Shown here: in pieces, positions 11,307 through 22,528 of the stretch
Numbering within the stretch: the stretch's first letter is position 1
How the letters are laid out: each line of letters opens with the position of its first letter
Source: Rhynchopus euleeides
Lineage: Eukaryota > Euglenozoa > Diplonemea > Diplonemida > Diplonemidae
Reading direction: 5' to 3'
Assembly (NCBI GenBank): GCA_963210315.1
Contig: OY723305.1
Span: 558,001 to 622,000, forward strand
DNA: 64,000 nucleotides
The notes under the pieces: model-generated
What the model saw: the letters and a program-made list of their open reading frames with translations, nothing else
Databases searched by the model: none
What the model was told of the DNA's origin: nothing
Translations under genes and position numbers: made by a program

Positions 11307-11911
11307 AGTCTGCCTCGTGCCGTGCTGCGAAAAAGGAAGGGAGTCTCGATGCCTGCAGAGCTGCCTGTCATCGTATGGGTTTTGTAGTACAGCCAGTTGT
11401 CCACCACGACCAGCATCGCCGCCCGATCGGCATGCGCCTCCCGCGCCTTCACGTTGAAGTTGCACCCACCCCGCCGCACCAGCGCAATCTTCCCCGCCAC
11501 CGTCTTATTCCCCCAAGCGTAGGCAGCTGCGTCACACCCACGCCGTGTCGACCCCACGTCGGGGTGCCCCACAGCCTCCAGCTGCAGCTCCTTGTTGTTC
11601 AGCGGGTGGTACAGGTCGATGTGTGCCTCAGGTGAGTATGGCTCGAAGCTGTTGTCCGTCACACACATCCACGTCCGCAGCTCAGGCGGGTCTGTGATGA
11701 CGAGGCACATCGGGCAGCTCACATAGCAGTAGTCGTACATCATCCACTTCGTCGTGTTGCATGCGGTGCCCACATTGTGGCTGTCGTACCCACCGTGCTT
11801 GGCATGGCAGGAGTCTGTATCCGTGGGGCACTGCGGCTCTGCCGCCATCACCAGCAGCACCAACACGCCAAGAGACATGCCTGAGCAGGTGGCACCGAAT
11901 ACCCACCCCAC
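11307..11911 (-). CDS. N-terminal receptor fragment: signal peptide and most of a PA domain
   Basis: Starts with a clear signal peptide (SLGVLVLLVMAAEP), then a Cys-rich segment and the body of a protease-associated (PA) domain (GCDAAAYAWGNKTVAGKIAL, VRRGGCNFNVKAREAH, AAMLVVVDNW). The domain is cut off after TPFLFRSTARGRL, exactly where the 6.3-kb insert begins. Beyond that the frame runs into GACACAG repeats. The missing last PA strands (VFAALDKGVKVTG) stand at the far side of the insert at the start of the 761-4996 coding region. I infer that both are parts of one gene. The alternative is a truncated neighbour that happens to belong to the same family. No GTATG donor exists at the break. 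Confidence 0.65.
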
Positions 11912-13081
11912 ACCCCCCCCCCCCCCCCGCCTAGCAGGACCTTCCCCACGGGCCCCCCTGGATGCAGAGAAGAGTGCTGTGTGTTATTTGTATTGTATTG
12001 CCCCCAAGCCCTACACCCCAGGGCACTCTCGGCTGAGGCGTGAAAGGGACAACGGGGGCAACGTCTTGATCAGCAGACTGCGTAAATCAGGGGCTTGGGA
12101 TAGGGACGGGCTGCTATGGGAAATCGGCGTCCCTCCTGGTCTCTGTTTCTTTGTTCGGAAAGTGGCCTGGCGGCGGCTTGTGAAGGGTGGAAGGGGGTCA
12201 GGTCAGGTGAGCCCCTGCCCTGCTCAGATGCAACGGGCAGGGGGGGGGGGGGAGAGAGACGGGAAGAGGGGGTTCAACTCCTGCCACGCAGTGTGGAGGC
12301 ACAACACTCTGGGATTCGTTTTCTCGCCAGTTGTCAAGGGTGGGGTGTGAGGCGAACCCCATACCCCGCTGAAGCAGCCGTCGAAATAGGCTTGTGTGGC
12401 AGCGGCAGCGACATACATAGCCAATCCAAGAGACAGACAGACAGACAGACAGACACTTGCCCCGACCCACCTCCGCAGAATGCCTGCCTTTCAAGGAGCC
12501 ACTTCGGAAGGGGCTGCAAGCATCTATGTCTTGCACGCAGAAGAGATGGGTACAATGGCAAGTCTATGATTTTGTCTCCGTGTGTCTCCCTCCTCATTTC
12601 CTCGCGCTATCTATCTATGGGCGGCGCAACACCCCCACCCGCACAAAGGGTTTGGGCGCAGGGCCTGCCCGTGAAAAAAGAAACATGGTCACACCACAAC
12701 TCACTCACTCGCTCACTCTAGATGATTACTGCAAATAAGACAGATTTTGCGTTTTCCACATCGCACGTCTAGGTATGTAGCGAACTCAGCAAGCATCTCC
12801 CCACACTGCTGCGGGGAAATGCTGGGGAACCCCGCAGAAAAAGGATACAGCAAGGCAAAACAAAATAGGGGCTCCAGTGAGCCCGCAATGTGTGTGTTTG
12901 TTCAACCCGGGAGGGGTGGGGCGTGTTCTGCCGAGAAAGGAAGAAGGCAATGCACTGGCTGAAAGGCCAAAATGGTTTTAATGATGCAGCTTCGACCTGC
13001 TCCTTCTTCCTCGCCTGAGGGGGGGGGGGGTTCAAAACAACGTTACTGCACTCCTGAGCAGGGTTGATGCAGAGTATCCAC
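11912..13081. other. Intergenic, no supported gene
   Basis: Lies between the 3' end of meckelin and the 5' end of the receptor fragment. It contains C- and G-runs (11915-11930, 12239-12252, 13018-13030) and a (GACA)n microsatellite around 12428-12456. No ORF shows a recognisable domain. Confidence 0.6.
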
Positions 13082-16000
13082 TCAATAGAACAGCAGAAGG
13101 CGGGTGTCGAGCGCCTGGCACCCGAGACGCATTGCAAGGCCTCTGCGCTTCAGATATACACCGCCGATGGCAGTTAACACCACTATCAGCGCTGCAAGCC
13201 AGAGGCTGTGTGGGCGGTGGGGGTGATACAGCAGCAGAAGCGGCTTGTTGGAAATCATATTCGGTGCAGTCCCACCTGTTGTGGGCTCGTAGACAACATA
13301 CTTCGCAAGGAGGGCATCCAACGCGATGAAAATCACGAGCTCGGCATAATGCAGACGGGTCTGTGGGGGAGTGGAGGAGTGGGGTGAGGGTAGGGGGGTG
13401 GATAGGGTGTGTTGGTTGGATGCCAATAGACGCACCCATGCCAGAACACCGATAGACACGATACCCACCTTCTGTGATCTCCCCACACACACACACACAC
13501 GGGCCACGCGGGACATACATCAGCACCCAGCAGCGTCACTCGCTCCGCCCACGAGTCGTGGATATTCCAGTACGGTTCCACATACAGCTGGGCAGCGCTA
13601 CGCGCAGCTTGCTGTGCAGGCATCCGAGGCTGCTGTTGCATCTGCATGCCGACAGAACCGGGCATGCTTGGGGGCACAAAACCCATCTGCAGGTGGTTGA
13701 AGGGTTGGGGTTGTTGCGTGAGGCATTGCAAGGGCAGAGGGTCTCGGAAAAGACGCCTCCTCTCCTCCCCATCCCGTATCAGCAGTGCGACTGCAGGCAG
13801 ACCAGGCCATCCAACCTCCCGTGTGACCCTCACAGGCCAGAGAACTCTGAGCAACACACTCATTCAGGTGCGAGTCGCCATACCGGAGCCAGCGGGTCGG
13901 GCGGCGGAAGGGCGCACAGCCCAAACACCGAGAAGGGAAACTTGGGAACAGCGTCGACAAACGCTCTGTGTGTGGGGGTGGGTGGGTGGGAGGGAAACGG
14001 CAGCTGTGGGCAGAGAGAGATCCAGCCTGTGAAACGTAACAAATGCCAATACACCATCTGTGCCCCCCCCCCCCCCCGCGGGATTTGTGAAGTGGAGTCA
14101 GAAGAAGGCTGCCAGGAGGATCTCATAGAGTAGGGAATCACGGGGTCTCACTGAGGGGGTTGTGGTAAGGTACAGTACATGTTGCCTGGGGCGGATACGG
14201 TTGAGAGGACTCCCAACCCCAATTTCAACGCGGCAGTCAACCCGGATAGGACCCGCTTTTTCGAGCACTGCCGATTCACTGAACACACTGGAATGAATCC
14301 ACGATCTGCTCCGCCCCACGAGCTGCCAAAATGGATGCAACACACAGCGGGTCTGGGTTGCAGTGTGCCTTCCGCGTTCCGGGATGACGAGTGTCTGGTG
14401 GTGGATGATCTTTCTATCATCCACGGAGCCCTCTGAAGAACATGGGTGAGTCAGAAGAAGAAGGTCAAAATGAATGGATATACCCACCACCTGCAGACGA
14501 GAAAGGAGGGGGGTGGTTGCATTGTCGCGATCGACGAATCCCCCTTTGAATATTCTCTTCAGATATGCGCGACAGCGCAGGTGTTTGTTGAAATGTGCCC
14601 TTTTATTGTCCCATCCCACGCGATACACACTATCGTGCATACTTCTCGAGCACATCCTTCAGCTCCTTCTCCGCAGCTTCAAACTCCGCAAGCTGCCACT
14701 CCGTTGCTGTCAGGAGCGCCGACGGCGGGGGCTGGCACATCGCCAACCACTCAAAGCACTTCCTCGGCCGCACATACCCACCCCCCGCACGCCCGCCGCC
14801 TCCACCTCCACCCCGCACCCCCAACGGCACCACACCACCACCACCACCACCACCTCCACGCCGCGACACCAACAGCGCGCCACTCATCCTGTTGACGACA
14901 GCCTCGGAGAGGAAGAGCTCGAATTCGCGGGGGGGTGGGGGGTGGTGGAGGTGTGCGGCTCCGCCATACTCGGCAGCCGCCGCCGCCTGCTCCGCCTGCC
15001 ACTCTGCGAGGGAGCGGTCCGCCTTGTCCCAGCCCTCGCGGCCTGCGAGCGGCTTCCTCCCGTGGATGTAATACCCCCAACCGGTGTGCACCAGGAAGAG
15101 CGCCGACACGTTGCACTGCGCCAGCACATCTGGGAGGCGCGACAGCGGAGACTCCGCTACAACCCACCGCGAGATGACGCTGCCTATCGCCCACACCAGC
15201 GAAGCAAGCATCGCGAAGAACGACGTCACGCAGATCCGTAGGATGGGCTGCGTCCCCTCCCGCCTGGGGTACGACGCCACGCGCTCCCCCGGGAGCCGCT
15301 GCGTCATGGGTGCGTTCGACGCAACGCGGTGGAGCGACGTCCCATCCGGATCGGCTTGAGCCAGAGCGAGACATCCCATCCCGTGCATCAGCCACAGCAC
15401 CCACAGCAGGACCCATGGGGACCGCCAGGCCCGCGCCACGGAGACCCTGAAGATCTCGCTCGCCGCGACGGCTCTTCTCCACATGGAGACCGAGAGGGCT
15501 TCACCGGTGGCGGAGTCGACGCCTCCAGAGAGTTCCCAGTCGAGCAGGATGACCCCCACCTGGCTCTGCCGGATGTAGATGGAGGTGAGGGCCACCAGCT
15601 TGCAGCAGAGCATGGTGATGACGACTGGGTAGAGGTCCCCCAGGGCGTAGGGCATGCCCCGGGTGATGAGCGGGTTGGACCCATGCTTGTATTCGAGGTA
15701 GTAGGCACAGCTCGCAAGCCATGTCATCAGGAAGAGGACATTCCCCATCAAATCGCACAACGTCTCCAGAAATACGACAAAAGCCCCGATGTCGAAGACT
15801 CGCAGAATGGAAGAAGGAGATGTGACATACACCCTGGCACGCTGGAGAGGGACCCCACCGCCTCCACCCTGTTGGGGAGCAGCGCCCTCTCCAGGCGGGG
15901 CGGAGACTCTGCCCGGAGCGTGGAACCACGGCCCGCAGGCCGTGGGGGCGCGCGACCCGAAGTGGGGGGATGACACGAAGAGAGTCTCCATTGCGGCAGG

Positions 16001-18331
16001 CGGTGCGGCGGCGCCTTCCCCCTCCTCCGGGGGCTGCCCGGTTTGAGGCTGTTGCTGCTGCTGCTGCTCCTCCATCTGCCTCTCCACAGGCACCCCGACA
16101 ATGCACCACCTCCCATCCGAGTTGGTTTCAATCCGAGCCCCGTCTCCCCTGACCCACACTCGGCTCTCCCCTGGCTGTGTCGGGAGGAGGACATACTCGC
16201 CTGATGCGCCTGGCCCCTGCGCAAAGAGGCGGACATGCGCGTCAGGTCTCTTCCTTCTCCTGCAATACGCCAAGGCGGATACACATGCCGCAAAGAAGCA
16301 CATCACGGAGAAGACAGTGCCTGTCCCGATCAGAGCCTCATCGGAGTCGGGAGAATCCCCGACCCATGTTGTGGTGAAACGCTGCTCCGCTGTGGGATAC
16401 AGCCCTGAGGGGGACCGGGGGAGTGAGGCGGGAAACCCCTCCAGGCCTGTCGAGTTGTACTTCACGGTGGGGGTCGCCGCTGGGATCCCCAGAGGGGACG
16501 CCTCCTTGGAGGAGTAGGTCACGCAGAGGTAGGGGCGGGAGACTGCGCCGAGGAGGTCGATGTGGACCCGGAGGTGGAAGGACTCGGCGTACCTTATGTG
16601 AATGGTGTCATCGCGTGACCCGGCTGATGCAGAGAGGGGGTCAAAAGTGTAGAATTTTCTCCGCAGCAAACCAGGCCTCTTGTTGCGGTGCGGGTCGCAT
16701 GTCCCCCTCTCGTTGTAAATCACAACCGGGATCTGCGCCAGATCCCCCAGGTTTTCATCCGAATCCCGGGACTGCCCCGACCTCCCCGAGGTAGGCCTCG
16801 TGTCAAACTCTCTCTGGGCGTACAGCTCGAACAGAAGCACGCCTCCACCTCTCCTCCAGAATCTCGAAAAGGCAGAGGTGAGGTCCACCTCACACCCTGC
16901 GCTCTGCTGGACCCCAGGCCTGAGGAGGTAACCCATATGGGAGGAGGGCATGCCGCAGTCCAGGAGATCCCCGGCGTGGAGGATGGGGGAGAAGCCGCGG
17001 AACTCCCCGGAGGCTGCGTAGGCTGCGAGGTGGAGGGGGGTGCGCTGCCTGCGTGCTGCAGTGCTGGTGGTGTCGCCCCCGAAGACCGCTTCGTAGAATT
17101 GGATGGGGAAAACCGTTGCTAAGGAGAGATCGTGCGAAGGGGAAGATGTGGATGCTGCGGACTCGGCGGTTTCCCCATCCAGGAGATGGGTTGGGAAGCC
17201 GGTCGAGCCGCGGAGGCGTTGGATCCACCCGCAGGCCGACATCGACCCGGAGTTGTGCTGGAGGGCGCAGAGGTTCGCAAGAGACTCACACCCCAACCTC
17301 TGCACCTCCTCTGCTGGGGAGGAGGGGGGGGGGGAGAAGAAGGAAGAGGATGCTGCCCGCCCTCCACACCTGGTCACAGCGGCATACAGCAGCGCTCTGA
17401 CATACTCGCTGTTGGCAGAACCCCCAGCCCCAAGGGGAACCTTCGAAGGAGGGGACAACGCCTGCGACGCCTGCATCCCCGCCACACGGTGGAGGCAAAT
17501 CGCCATGCCAGGCGTGCCCACCCCCTCCCCCTCACTACCCCCCGTGGTTCCCGCTTGTCCCCCTCCCGCCGCGGCGGAGGAGGAGGAAGAGGAGGGGTGC
17601 GCCGGAGAGGGGAAGAGGAGAGGTGCAACAGCATCCGAGAGTGTGAGGGGGCGAACCCCGGCGGAGGCCCACCCGGGTGGTGTGGCTCTGGAGGGGTGGT
17701 GGAGCTGCAGCGTTTCGAGGGACATCCGCGCCATCCCCTCCGGGCAGGCGCAGGGGGTGGTGGCGGTTGGGGGTGACGCAGCAGATGCGGCGGACCCACA
17801 GGCAGCGGGGCAGCCCTCAAACCCGCAGGGGAGGCTCAGACATTCCTGGGTGCCCAGGGCAGCGCCATTCACAGAGGTGACCACCGCATGGGGAGCTCCG
17901 AGGTGGGTGCATCCACAGCTCCCGTTGGAGAGGCTCGCTCCCGACAGACGCTCCGCAACCCCGCCCGGGAGCCTCCCAGACAGGTCGGGTGGCGCGGGGG
18001 CTGTGGGGGGCACGGCACCTCCACCGAGGGGAAGCCCACCACCGCATTGCACACACCGCACTGTGGAGGCGGGCGTTGGGGTCGGGGTGGTTGCAACGCC
18101 CGCGGGGGTGCTCCCCTCAGGGCAGCTGGCGCATCCGGAGAACCTGCCCGTCAGGGTGAAAACAGGCCATGGCTCGCAGATCGGCGGTGTGGGTGGCGCA
18201 GCGACAGGGCATGCGGTAGGGGCGTAGAGGAGCAGGATGCAGGTGCTGAGGAGAAACGCCTGCAGGCCCTGCAGAGGCGGTGGGGTGAGTGTGGTGGCGA
18301 TCCTTCGAAGGGGCCTCCTGGCCCCAGGCAT
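13082..18331 (-). CDS. TMEM67: Meckelin (TMEM67/MKS3) homologue
   Basis: Meckelin is a transition-zone membrane protein of cilia. The main exon (14643-18331) starts MPGARRPLRR with a hydrophobic signal (AFLLSTCILLLY). It has a Cys-rich ectodomain, a first TM segment, a cytoplasmic loop with poly-Gln, and several TM segments, then QCNVSALFLVHTGWGYYIHG, which matches the conserved meckelin GYYIHGR region. The C-terminal exons are 13519-13686 (WNIHDSWAERVTLLGAD) and 13082-13360 (two hydrophobic segments, ending RLGCQALDTRLLLFY, compare the family's conserved LVDQRFLI end). The intron 13361-13518 is GTATGT...CACAG, phase 0. The junction between 14643 and 13686 is unresolved: the likely donor AA|GTATGC is phase 2 while the next acceptor needs phase 0, so a small exon or another site is missing from my model. 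An open frame extends upstream of 18331 through a repeat and is probably 5' UTR. Confidence 0.82.
13361..13518 (-). other. Meckelin last intron (158 bp)
   Basis: Minus-strand donor GCTGAT|GTATGT and acceptor CCCCCACAG|ACCCGT join LLGAD to TRLHYAELV in frame. Confidence 0.8.
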
Positions 18332-18966
18332 GGCGGGGACCCCCGGGGGTCCCCCGCGCACACACCCCGGTTGGAGTGTGCGGCTTGTAAGGCGGGCCTG
18401 TGGAGGGTGGGGGGTGGTGGTGGCGGTTGCGCCGAGCAGGCGAAGGCGAACAACCTGGTATACACTCGATTGTCGAGAGTGAATGGAAAAGCAATTCGAC
18501 CAGCAACTTCTTGCAGTGGTAGCCCTTTTTGTCGTCACTACACCAGATATGTTGCAAGGCGGATCAATGCACAATGGGGGTTATGCACTAAGGGGAGGTG
18601 TGTGGGGTCGGCCGTTTCCCTGACGCGGGTGTGTTTGCTTTGTGTAAGAAGAAAAGATCAATGTTGCTGACAAGGCAAGGGAGGCAAAATGGTGTAGAGA
18701 GACACACGAGCAACTGCTCATGGAGATGGCAGGCCCTTCTGTCGCAGTTTTCATGCGCTGCGTGCGCGCATAAAAACCCAGCCAGAAGCCGGCACCAAAA
18801 AATGTCAGTCCAGTACAGCCGCTCTTTACTCGTATTTTGTTTGTGATGCGTTGACGCTTCCACGGTGGAGTGACATTTTCTGCAGTGTACGTTTACAAGA
18901 AACAGACGGCGCACTTCACACCGAAGGCTTTGCATATCTTTTGCAGATTCTGGCGAGGCCTTTGGG
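18332..18966. other. Meckelin 5' region and spacer
   Basis: Holds the shared 5' element (18466-18570) and a 16-bp motif GTGGAAGCGTCAACGC (18848-18863, minus orientation) that also occurs at 48876-48891 and 52429-52444. The remaining text shows no gene. Confidence 0.5.
18466..18570 (-). promoter_or_regulatory. Shared ~100-bp 5' element, copy A (upstream of meckelin)
   Basis: About 135 bp upstream of the meckelin start. On the gene strand it contains ATATCTGGTGTAGTGACGAC, AAAAAGGGCTACCACTGCAA and TTTTCCATTCACTCTCGAC. It aligns with 21239-21345 and 54317-54410. TGGTGTAGTGA resembles a pol III A box. Function is unproven: it may be promoter, 5' UTR or a short mobile element. Confidence 0.7.
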
Positions 18967-21033
18967 CTAAGTATCGCAAACATTATCCTTGCCTTTCGAG
19001 TGCACGGTGCACCGGACCTCGTACACCACCGCGGCAGAGGTACCGCCTTCCTGCTGGGGCACAACCTCTGTGGTGGGACACAGCAGGTCGCGCACAGCAC
19101 CCGGTGGTGAATCCGACGTGTACAGGCACCGCATGTGCAGCGACAGCGCCAGGCAGCGCAGCGCAAGGCTCGCCTCCACAGCACCGCCTGACGCTGTCAC
19201 GAAGCGCTGCCGTGACGTCCCCACGGTCCCGTGCTCGACAGTTCCGCTCGAGATCCCGAGTGTTGCGACGGTCTGCCCGCCGCCCAGCTGCAGCGCACGC
19301 TGTGCAAACCGCAGTGCGCCCTCTGCGTGTGCCGCCATCTGCTTCCCGAAGTTCCACCCGACGAAGAAGTTGTTCCCGAACAGCGACAGCAGCACACCGC
19401 CGCTCTGCTGCAGAAGCGGCACCACACACACCAGACCGCTGTCAACCCCGCCAAGAGTCGCGCTGTTGAGTGTGGCAACAGCCACAGTGGCCTGGTGCGT
19501 CGTCGTGGTGCGCTGCAGCACTGCCATGGTGTTCCAGGACGTGGAGGACGTGGCAGAGCAGTTCGACCGCGGTGACCCACCAGGCGAAGCTGTAGGACTC
19601 ACGACAGAACGCAGTGGGTCATCCTCACGGCCCTGCAGGCAGGCGGGCCACACGCTGTACACAGGCACAGGCTCACTCACACCCTTCAGGTTGGTGGGAA
19701 CTGGTCGACCTGCATGTGCACCGACACACCCAGACATCCCACGCACAGACTTCCACAGTTCGTCAGGCAACGCAACTGCACCAGGCACACACACAGACTC
19801 GAGGCGTGAAGCGACGTTGACCGTGTGTCCGAAGTAGTCCACCCGTCCAGTGAGCGTGTTCGTCTCCAGCGTCACAGGGCCGTGGTTCACACCGATACGC
19901 ACCGTCAGCCCGCCCCACAGCTCTGTCGGGCAGCAGATCGCGACCTCCAGCAGCGAAGCAGGCCACTCTGAGGCAAGCAGGTTCTCCTGCACAGTCAGCC
20001 CAAAGCACACAGCCGCATGTGCATCCTCAAACGCAACCATGAAGGCGTCCCCGATTGTCTTGACCTCGTACCCGCCCCATTCAGCCAGCGCAGCCCGCAA
20101 CACCGCGTTGTGCACCAACAACGCCTTCTGCATCCCTTCGGGTGCCGCCTCCCAGATCGACGTGGACGCACGGATGTCGGTGAAGACGATTGCTGCAAGG
20201 TGGCTGTCCGCACCGGGTGCAGCAGCAGGCACGCGATACAGCTGCCCAGAATCCCCATCGGCCGAGTGCTGCTCCAGCAGCACGGCAGGCAGGTAGGGAC
20301 GGTACGCACGCAGGTTCTGCTCGAGCCGCAGCAGGGCAGCACGCATGGCGTCAGGCAGCACGGTTCCGTCGTCCCCGAGGATGCGCGACACGGCGTCCAC
20401 GTCGTACGCTGCCAGCAGTGACGCGATCGTCTCCACCGTGGCAATGGTGCTCTGCATCGCCGCCTGCTCCTTCAGCACCTGCTGTGCAAACCCCCTCGTT
20501 GCGATGAAGTCGATGAGGAACACAGAAATTCCGATCACTTGGTAAGTCGCAGCAGATATGAAATCGCTTTTGCAAGGAGGCTGGTCACAGTCGAAGAGCG
20601 CTTTCGCATAAGTCTCGCGCCTCACCTCATAACTGTCAGTCAGAGGGACGTCGTACAGACCGAAGCGTGTGACGCGTTCCACCAGGTTGAGCAGCAGCCA
20701 CATCACTCCGAAACACACCACAGCGATCGCAAGGCGGTGGTCCAGACGCAGCACGAGGATGACATCGATCACAAGGATAAAGCCCGGCCACGACACCTGC
20801 AGGTCCTTCTGGTAGAAGTAGAGGTCAGCCATGCAAATGGCCACACACGCCACAGAAACGAAGAAGATCATGAACCTCTGCGTGTAGCGTCTCTTGCACG
20901 CACCCCACATGATCGTCGCCAGCATCAGGAACAGAGTGAGGTACCCGGAGAACTCCCCTAAGTGCAGCTTGCCGCCCATGTTGGTAAATACTCCATAGGG
21001 AAGGCCCGCGATGCAGCAGCATATAATGGTCAT
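18967..21033 (-). CDS. Six-TM adenylate cyclase, catalytically complete
   Basis: About 688 aa from the in-frame Met at 21033 (MTIICCCIAGL). A multi-TM N-terminal half includes CKRRYTQRFMIFF and the loop FDCDQPPC. Next come the helix DVDAVSRILGDDGTVLPDAM and LRAYRPYLP, then a class III cyclase domain with both metal Asp residues (VFTDIRAST, VKTIGDAFM), the purine Lys (VKT), the adenine-specifying Asp (GRVDYFG) and the Asn/Arg pair (HTVNVASRLES). By family knowledge it should make cAMP from ATP at a membrane. A second, degenerate cyclase-like half follows (LFGNNFFVGWNFGKQ, GTVGTSRQRFVTASG). Relative to its paralogues the gene lacks 2 nt at about 21041, so the family start (MGWW at 21118) is out of frame and I chose a downstream Met. 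The start is uncertain; the domain call is strong. Confidence 0.85.
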   Translation of the reverse strand: MTIICCCIAGLPYGVFTNMGGKLHLGEFSGYLTLFLMLATIMWGACKRRYTQRFMIFFVSVACVAICMADLYFYQKDLQVSWPGFILVIDVILVLRLDHRLAIAVVCFGVMWLLLNLVERVTRFGLYDVPLTDSYEVRRETYAKALFDCDQPPCKSDFISAATYQVIGISVFLIDFIATRGFAQQVLKEQAAMQSTIATVETIASLLAAYDVDAVSRILGDDGTVLPDAMRAALLRLEQNLRAYRPYLPAVLLEQHSADGDSGQLYRVPAAAPGADSHLAAIVFTDIRASTSIWEAAPEGMQKALLVHNAVLRAALAEWGGYEVKTIGDAFMVAFEDAHAAVCFGLTVQENLLASEWPASLLEVAICCPTELWGGLTVRIGVNHGPVTLETNTLTGRVDYFGHTVNVASRLESVCVPGAVALPDELWKSVRGMSGCVGAHAGRPVPTNLKGVSEPVPVYSVWPACLQGREDDPLRSVVSPTASPGGSPRSNCSATSSTSWNTMAVLQRTTTTHQATVAVATLNSATLGGVDSGLVCVVPLLQQSGGVLLSLFGNNFFVGWNFGKQMAAHAEGALRFAQRALQLGGGQTVATLGISSGTVEHGTVGTSRQRFVTASGGAVEASLALRCLALSLHMRCLYTSDSPPGAVRDLLCPTTEVVPQQEGGTSAAVVYEVRCTVHSKGKDNVCDT

Positions 21034-21210
21034 GCGGCACCATCTCGAAGTCATCGGCAGCACCGTCACGGCTGATGACATTCTGCCACCACACTGGGCC
21101 CCCAGACCACCACCCCATGTCTGTGTGTTGTTACCTGCAGATCGGGGACTGGCTGCCAGTGGCACGGTGTGGACACTCTCACCCCAAACACATTCCGTCA
21201 CAGGCATACT

Positions 21211-21382
21211 GGGTTCACTCTCCCTCGCCCAACGGGGGGGTTTGATCGTCGAGAGTGAATAGAAAAGCAAGTCTCCCAGCACCTTCTTGCAATGTTAGTC
21301 CTTTTTGTAGCCACTACACCAGATATGTTGTACAAGGCAGATCAATGCACAATGGGAGGGTTCACTCTCCCTCGCCCAACGG
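21211..21382. repeat. 25-bp direct repeats flanking shared element copy B
   Basis: An identical 25-bp sequence beginning GGGTTCACTCTCCCTCG stands at 21211-21235 and 21358-21382 on either side of the shared 5' element. The repeat also contains TTCACTCTC, the complement of the GAGAGTGAA inside the element. Confidence 0.85.
21239..21345 (-). promoter_or_regulatory. Shared ~100-bp 5' element, copy B (upstream of adenylate cyclase)
   Basis: Nearly identical to 54317-54410 and about 85% identical by eye to 18466-18570. Gene-strand landmarks: ATATCTGGTGTAGTGGCTAC, AAAAAGGACTAACATTGCAA and GAAGGTGCTGGGAGACTTGC. Confidence 0.75.
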
Positions 21383-22441
21383 CCCGGGGAGGGGGGCGGG
21401 GGGCGTTGCTGTGGGCGGATTCCATAAGCCGCGAAAAGCACGTATTTTACGTATCAGGGTGAGGACGGAAGCCTTTGTTCTCTGCAAGTGGAGATGCTCA
21501 GGCTAGCTGAGCCGATAATGTTAAAATTGAGCCAACAAACCTCCAGCTGCAGAGCCTTTGACAACACTGGGCACTTCAGTCACCCCCGACTAAAAAGGAG
21601 CCTCGGGAGCAGGGCAACAGAACAGGACAGATTGCGGGGATCGAGTGGGGTGCGGTTCTGACCGCCCCCTTGGTATTCAGACAACCAGGCGGTGATGGAC
21701 AGATTCGCCGGAAGGCGTGCTGTGTCTTATGGTAGGAGCGCAGATCGTCTTTGACCCCAGATTCTTTCTCATCAAAGGAACCAAAGTGGGGCAGAGGCCC
21801 CCAGAAATAACCGGCACACAAAACACTGCAGAATATGGAAGACGAAAGGATGAAAGCAAGGCAGTCGAACCAGGGGTCGTTGGAAAAAAGATGAGGCTGT
21901 TGTTTGTGCGCCAAATCGGGCAAAACAAAAGCAACTCCACAGCCTGATGAGGATGTTGACTTTGTTGCCCACGCGTTGCCTCCTATCTTTTTGACAGTAC
22001 GACAGGAGCCCTGTTGCAGTAAATAACAGGGCAAGGGCGAAGCCCACCCTCTCTCTGTCTCTCTCAACAACCGGCACAGCCCGGAATGTCGGGCTGCGCT
22101 GGCCCTGCGACGAACGGCCACACGTCCCGTGCACCTTTTTCACTGGTTGTCCTGTTGGCAACGTGTTGCAGCATGATCAGCAAGAACACCATGCGAGCCA
22201 CTCTTGATGCCGTATCGTTTGGAGCCTTGTGCTTCCTGCTATAAAAACTCCCGCCGACCCGGTTTTCCCCCAAACCCTCCTGACCAGGCCGCCAGCAACA
22301 CACTCTGCCCAGCCTGGGGTGCAGATGAAGAAGATCACGAAATAGAAGGGTGCCAGAAGCAAGAGGCCAGCAGCATTCCCGAGCTGTTTCCCTCACCAGC
22401 GCTGCTTCTTTGTGCGCTGGTTCGTTCCACATAAATACATA

Positions 22442-22528
22442 GGGGGCCCTCGCTACCAGATGTGACTGAGTGAGCCCATTTCCCCTCACTGACTGACGAG
22501 CTGTGACTTGGTAGCGAGGGGGCCCCCC
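22442..22528. mobile_element. 87-bp TIR element with TA flanks
   Basis: Ends are GGGGGCCCTCGCTACCA and TGGTAGCGAGGGGGCCCCCC, with TA directly outside each end (22440-22441 and 22529-22530). The interior GTGACTGAGTGAGCCC and CTCACTGACTGACGAG is roughly self-complementary. The size and TA target are like a miniature inverted-repeat element. Confidence 0.7.

Noticed and set aside
17103-18227. 374-aa plus-strand ORF
   Set aside because: Exact antisense of the meckelin coding sequence; GC-rich codon bias opens the opposite strand.
18332-18574. N-terminal extension of the meckelin ORF
   Set aside because: It runs through the shared 5' element, which encodes a similar peptide only because the repeat is shared; the signal peptide starts after 18331.
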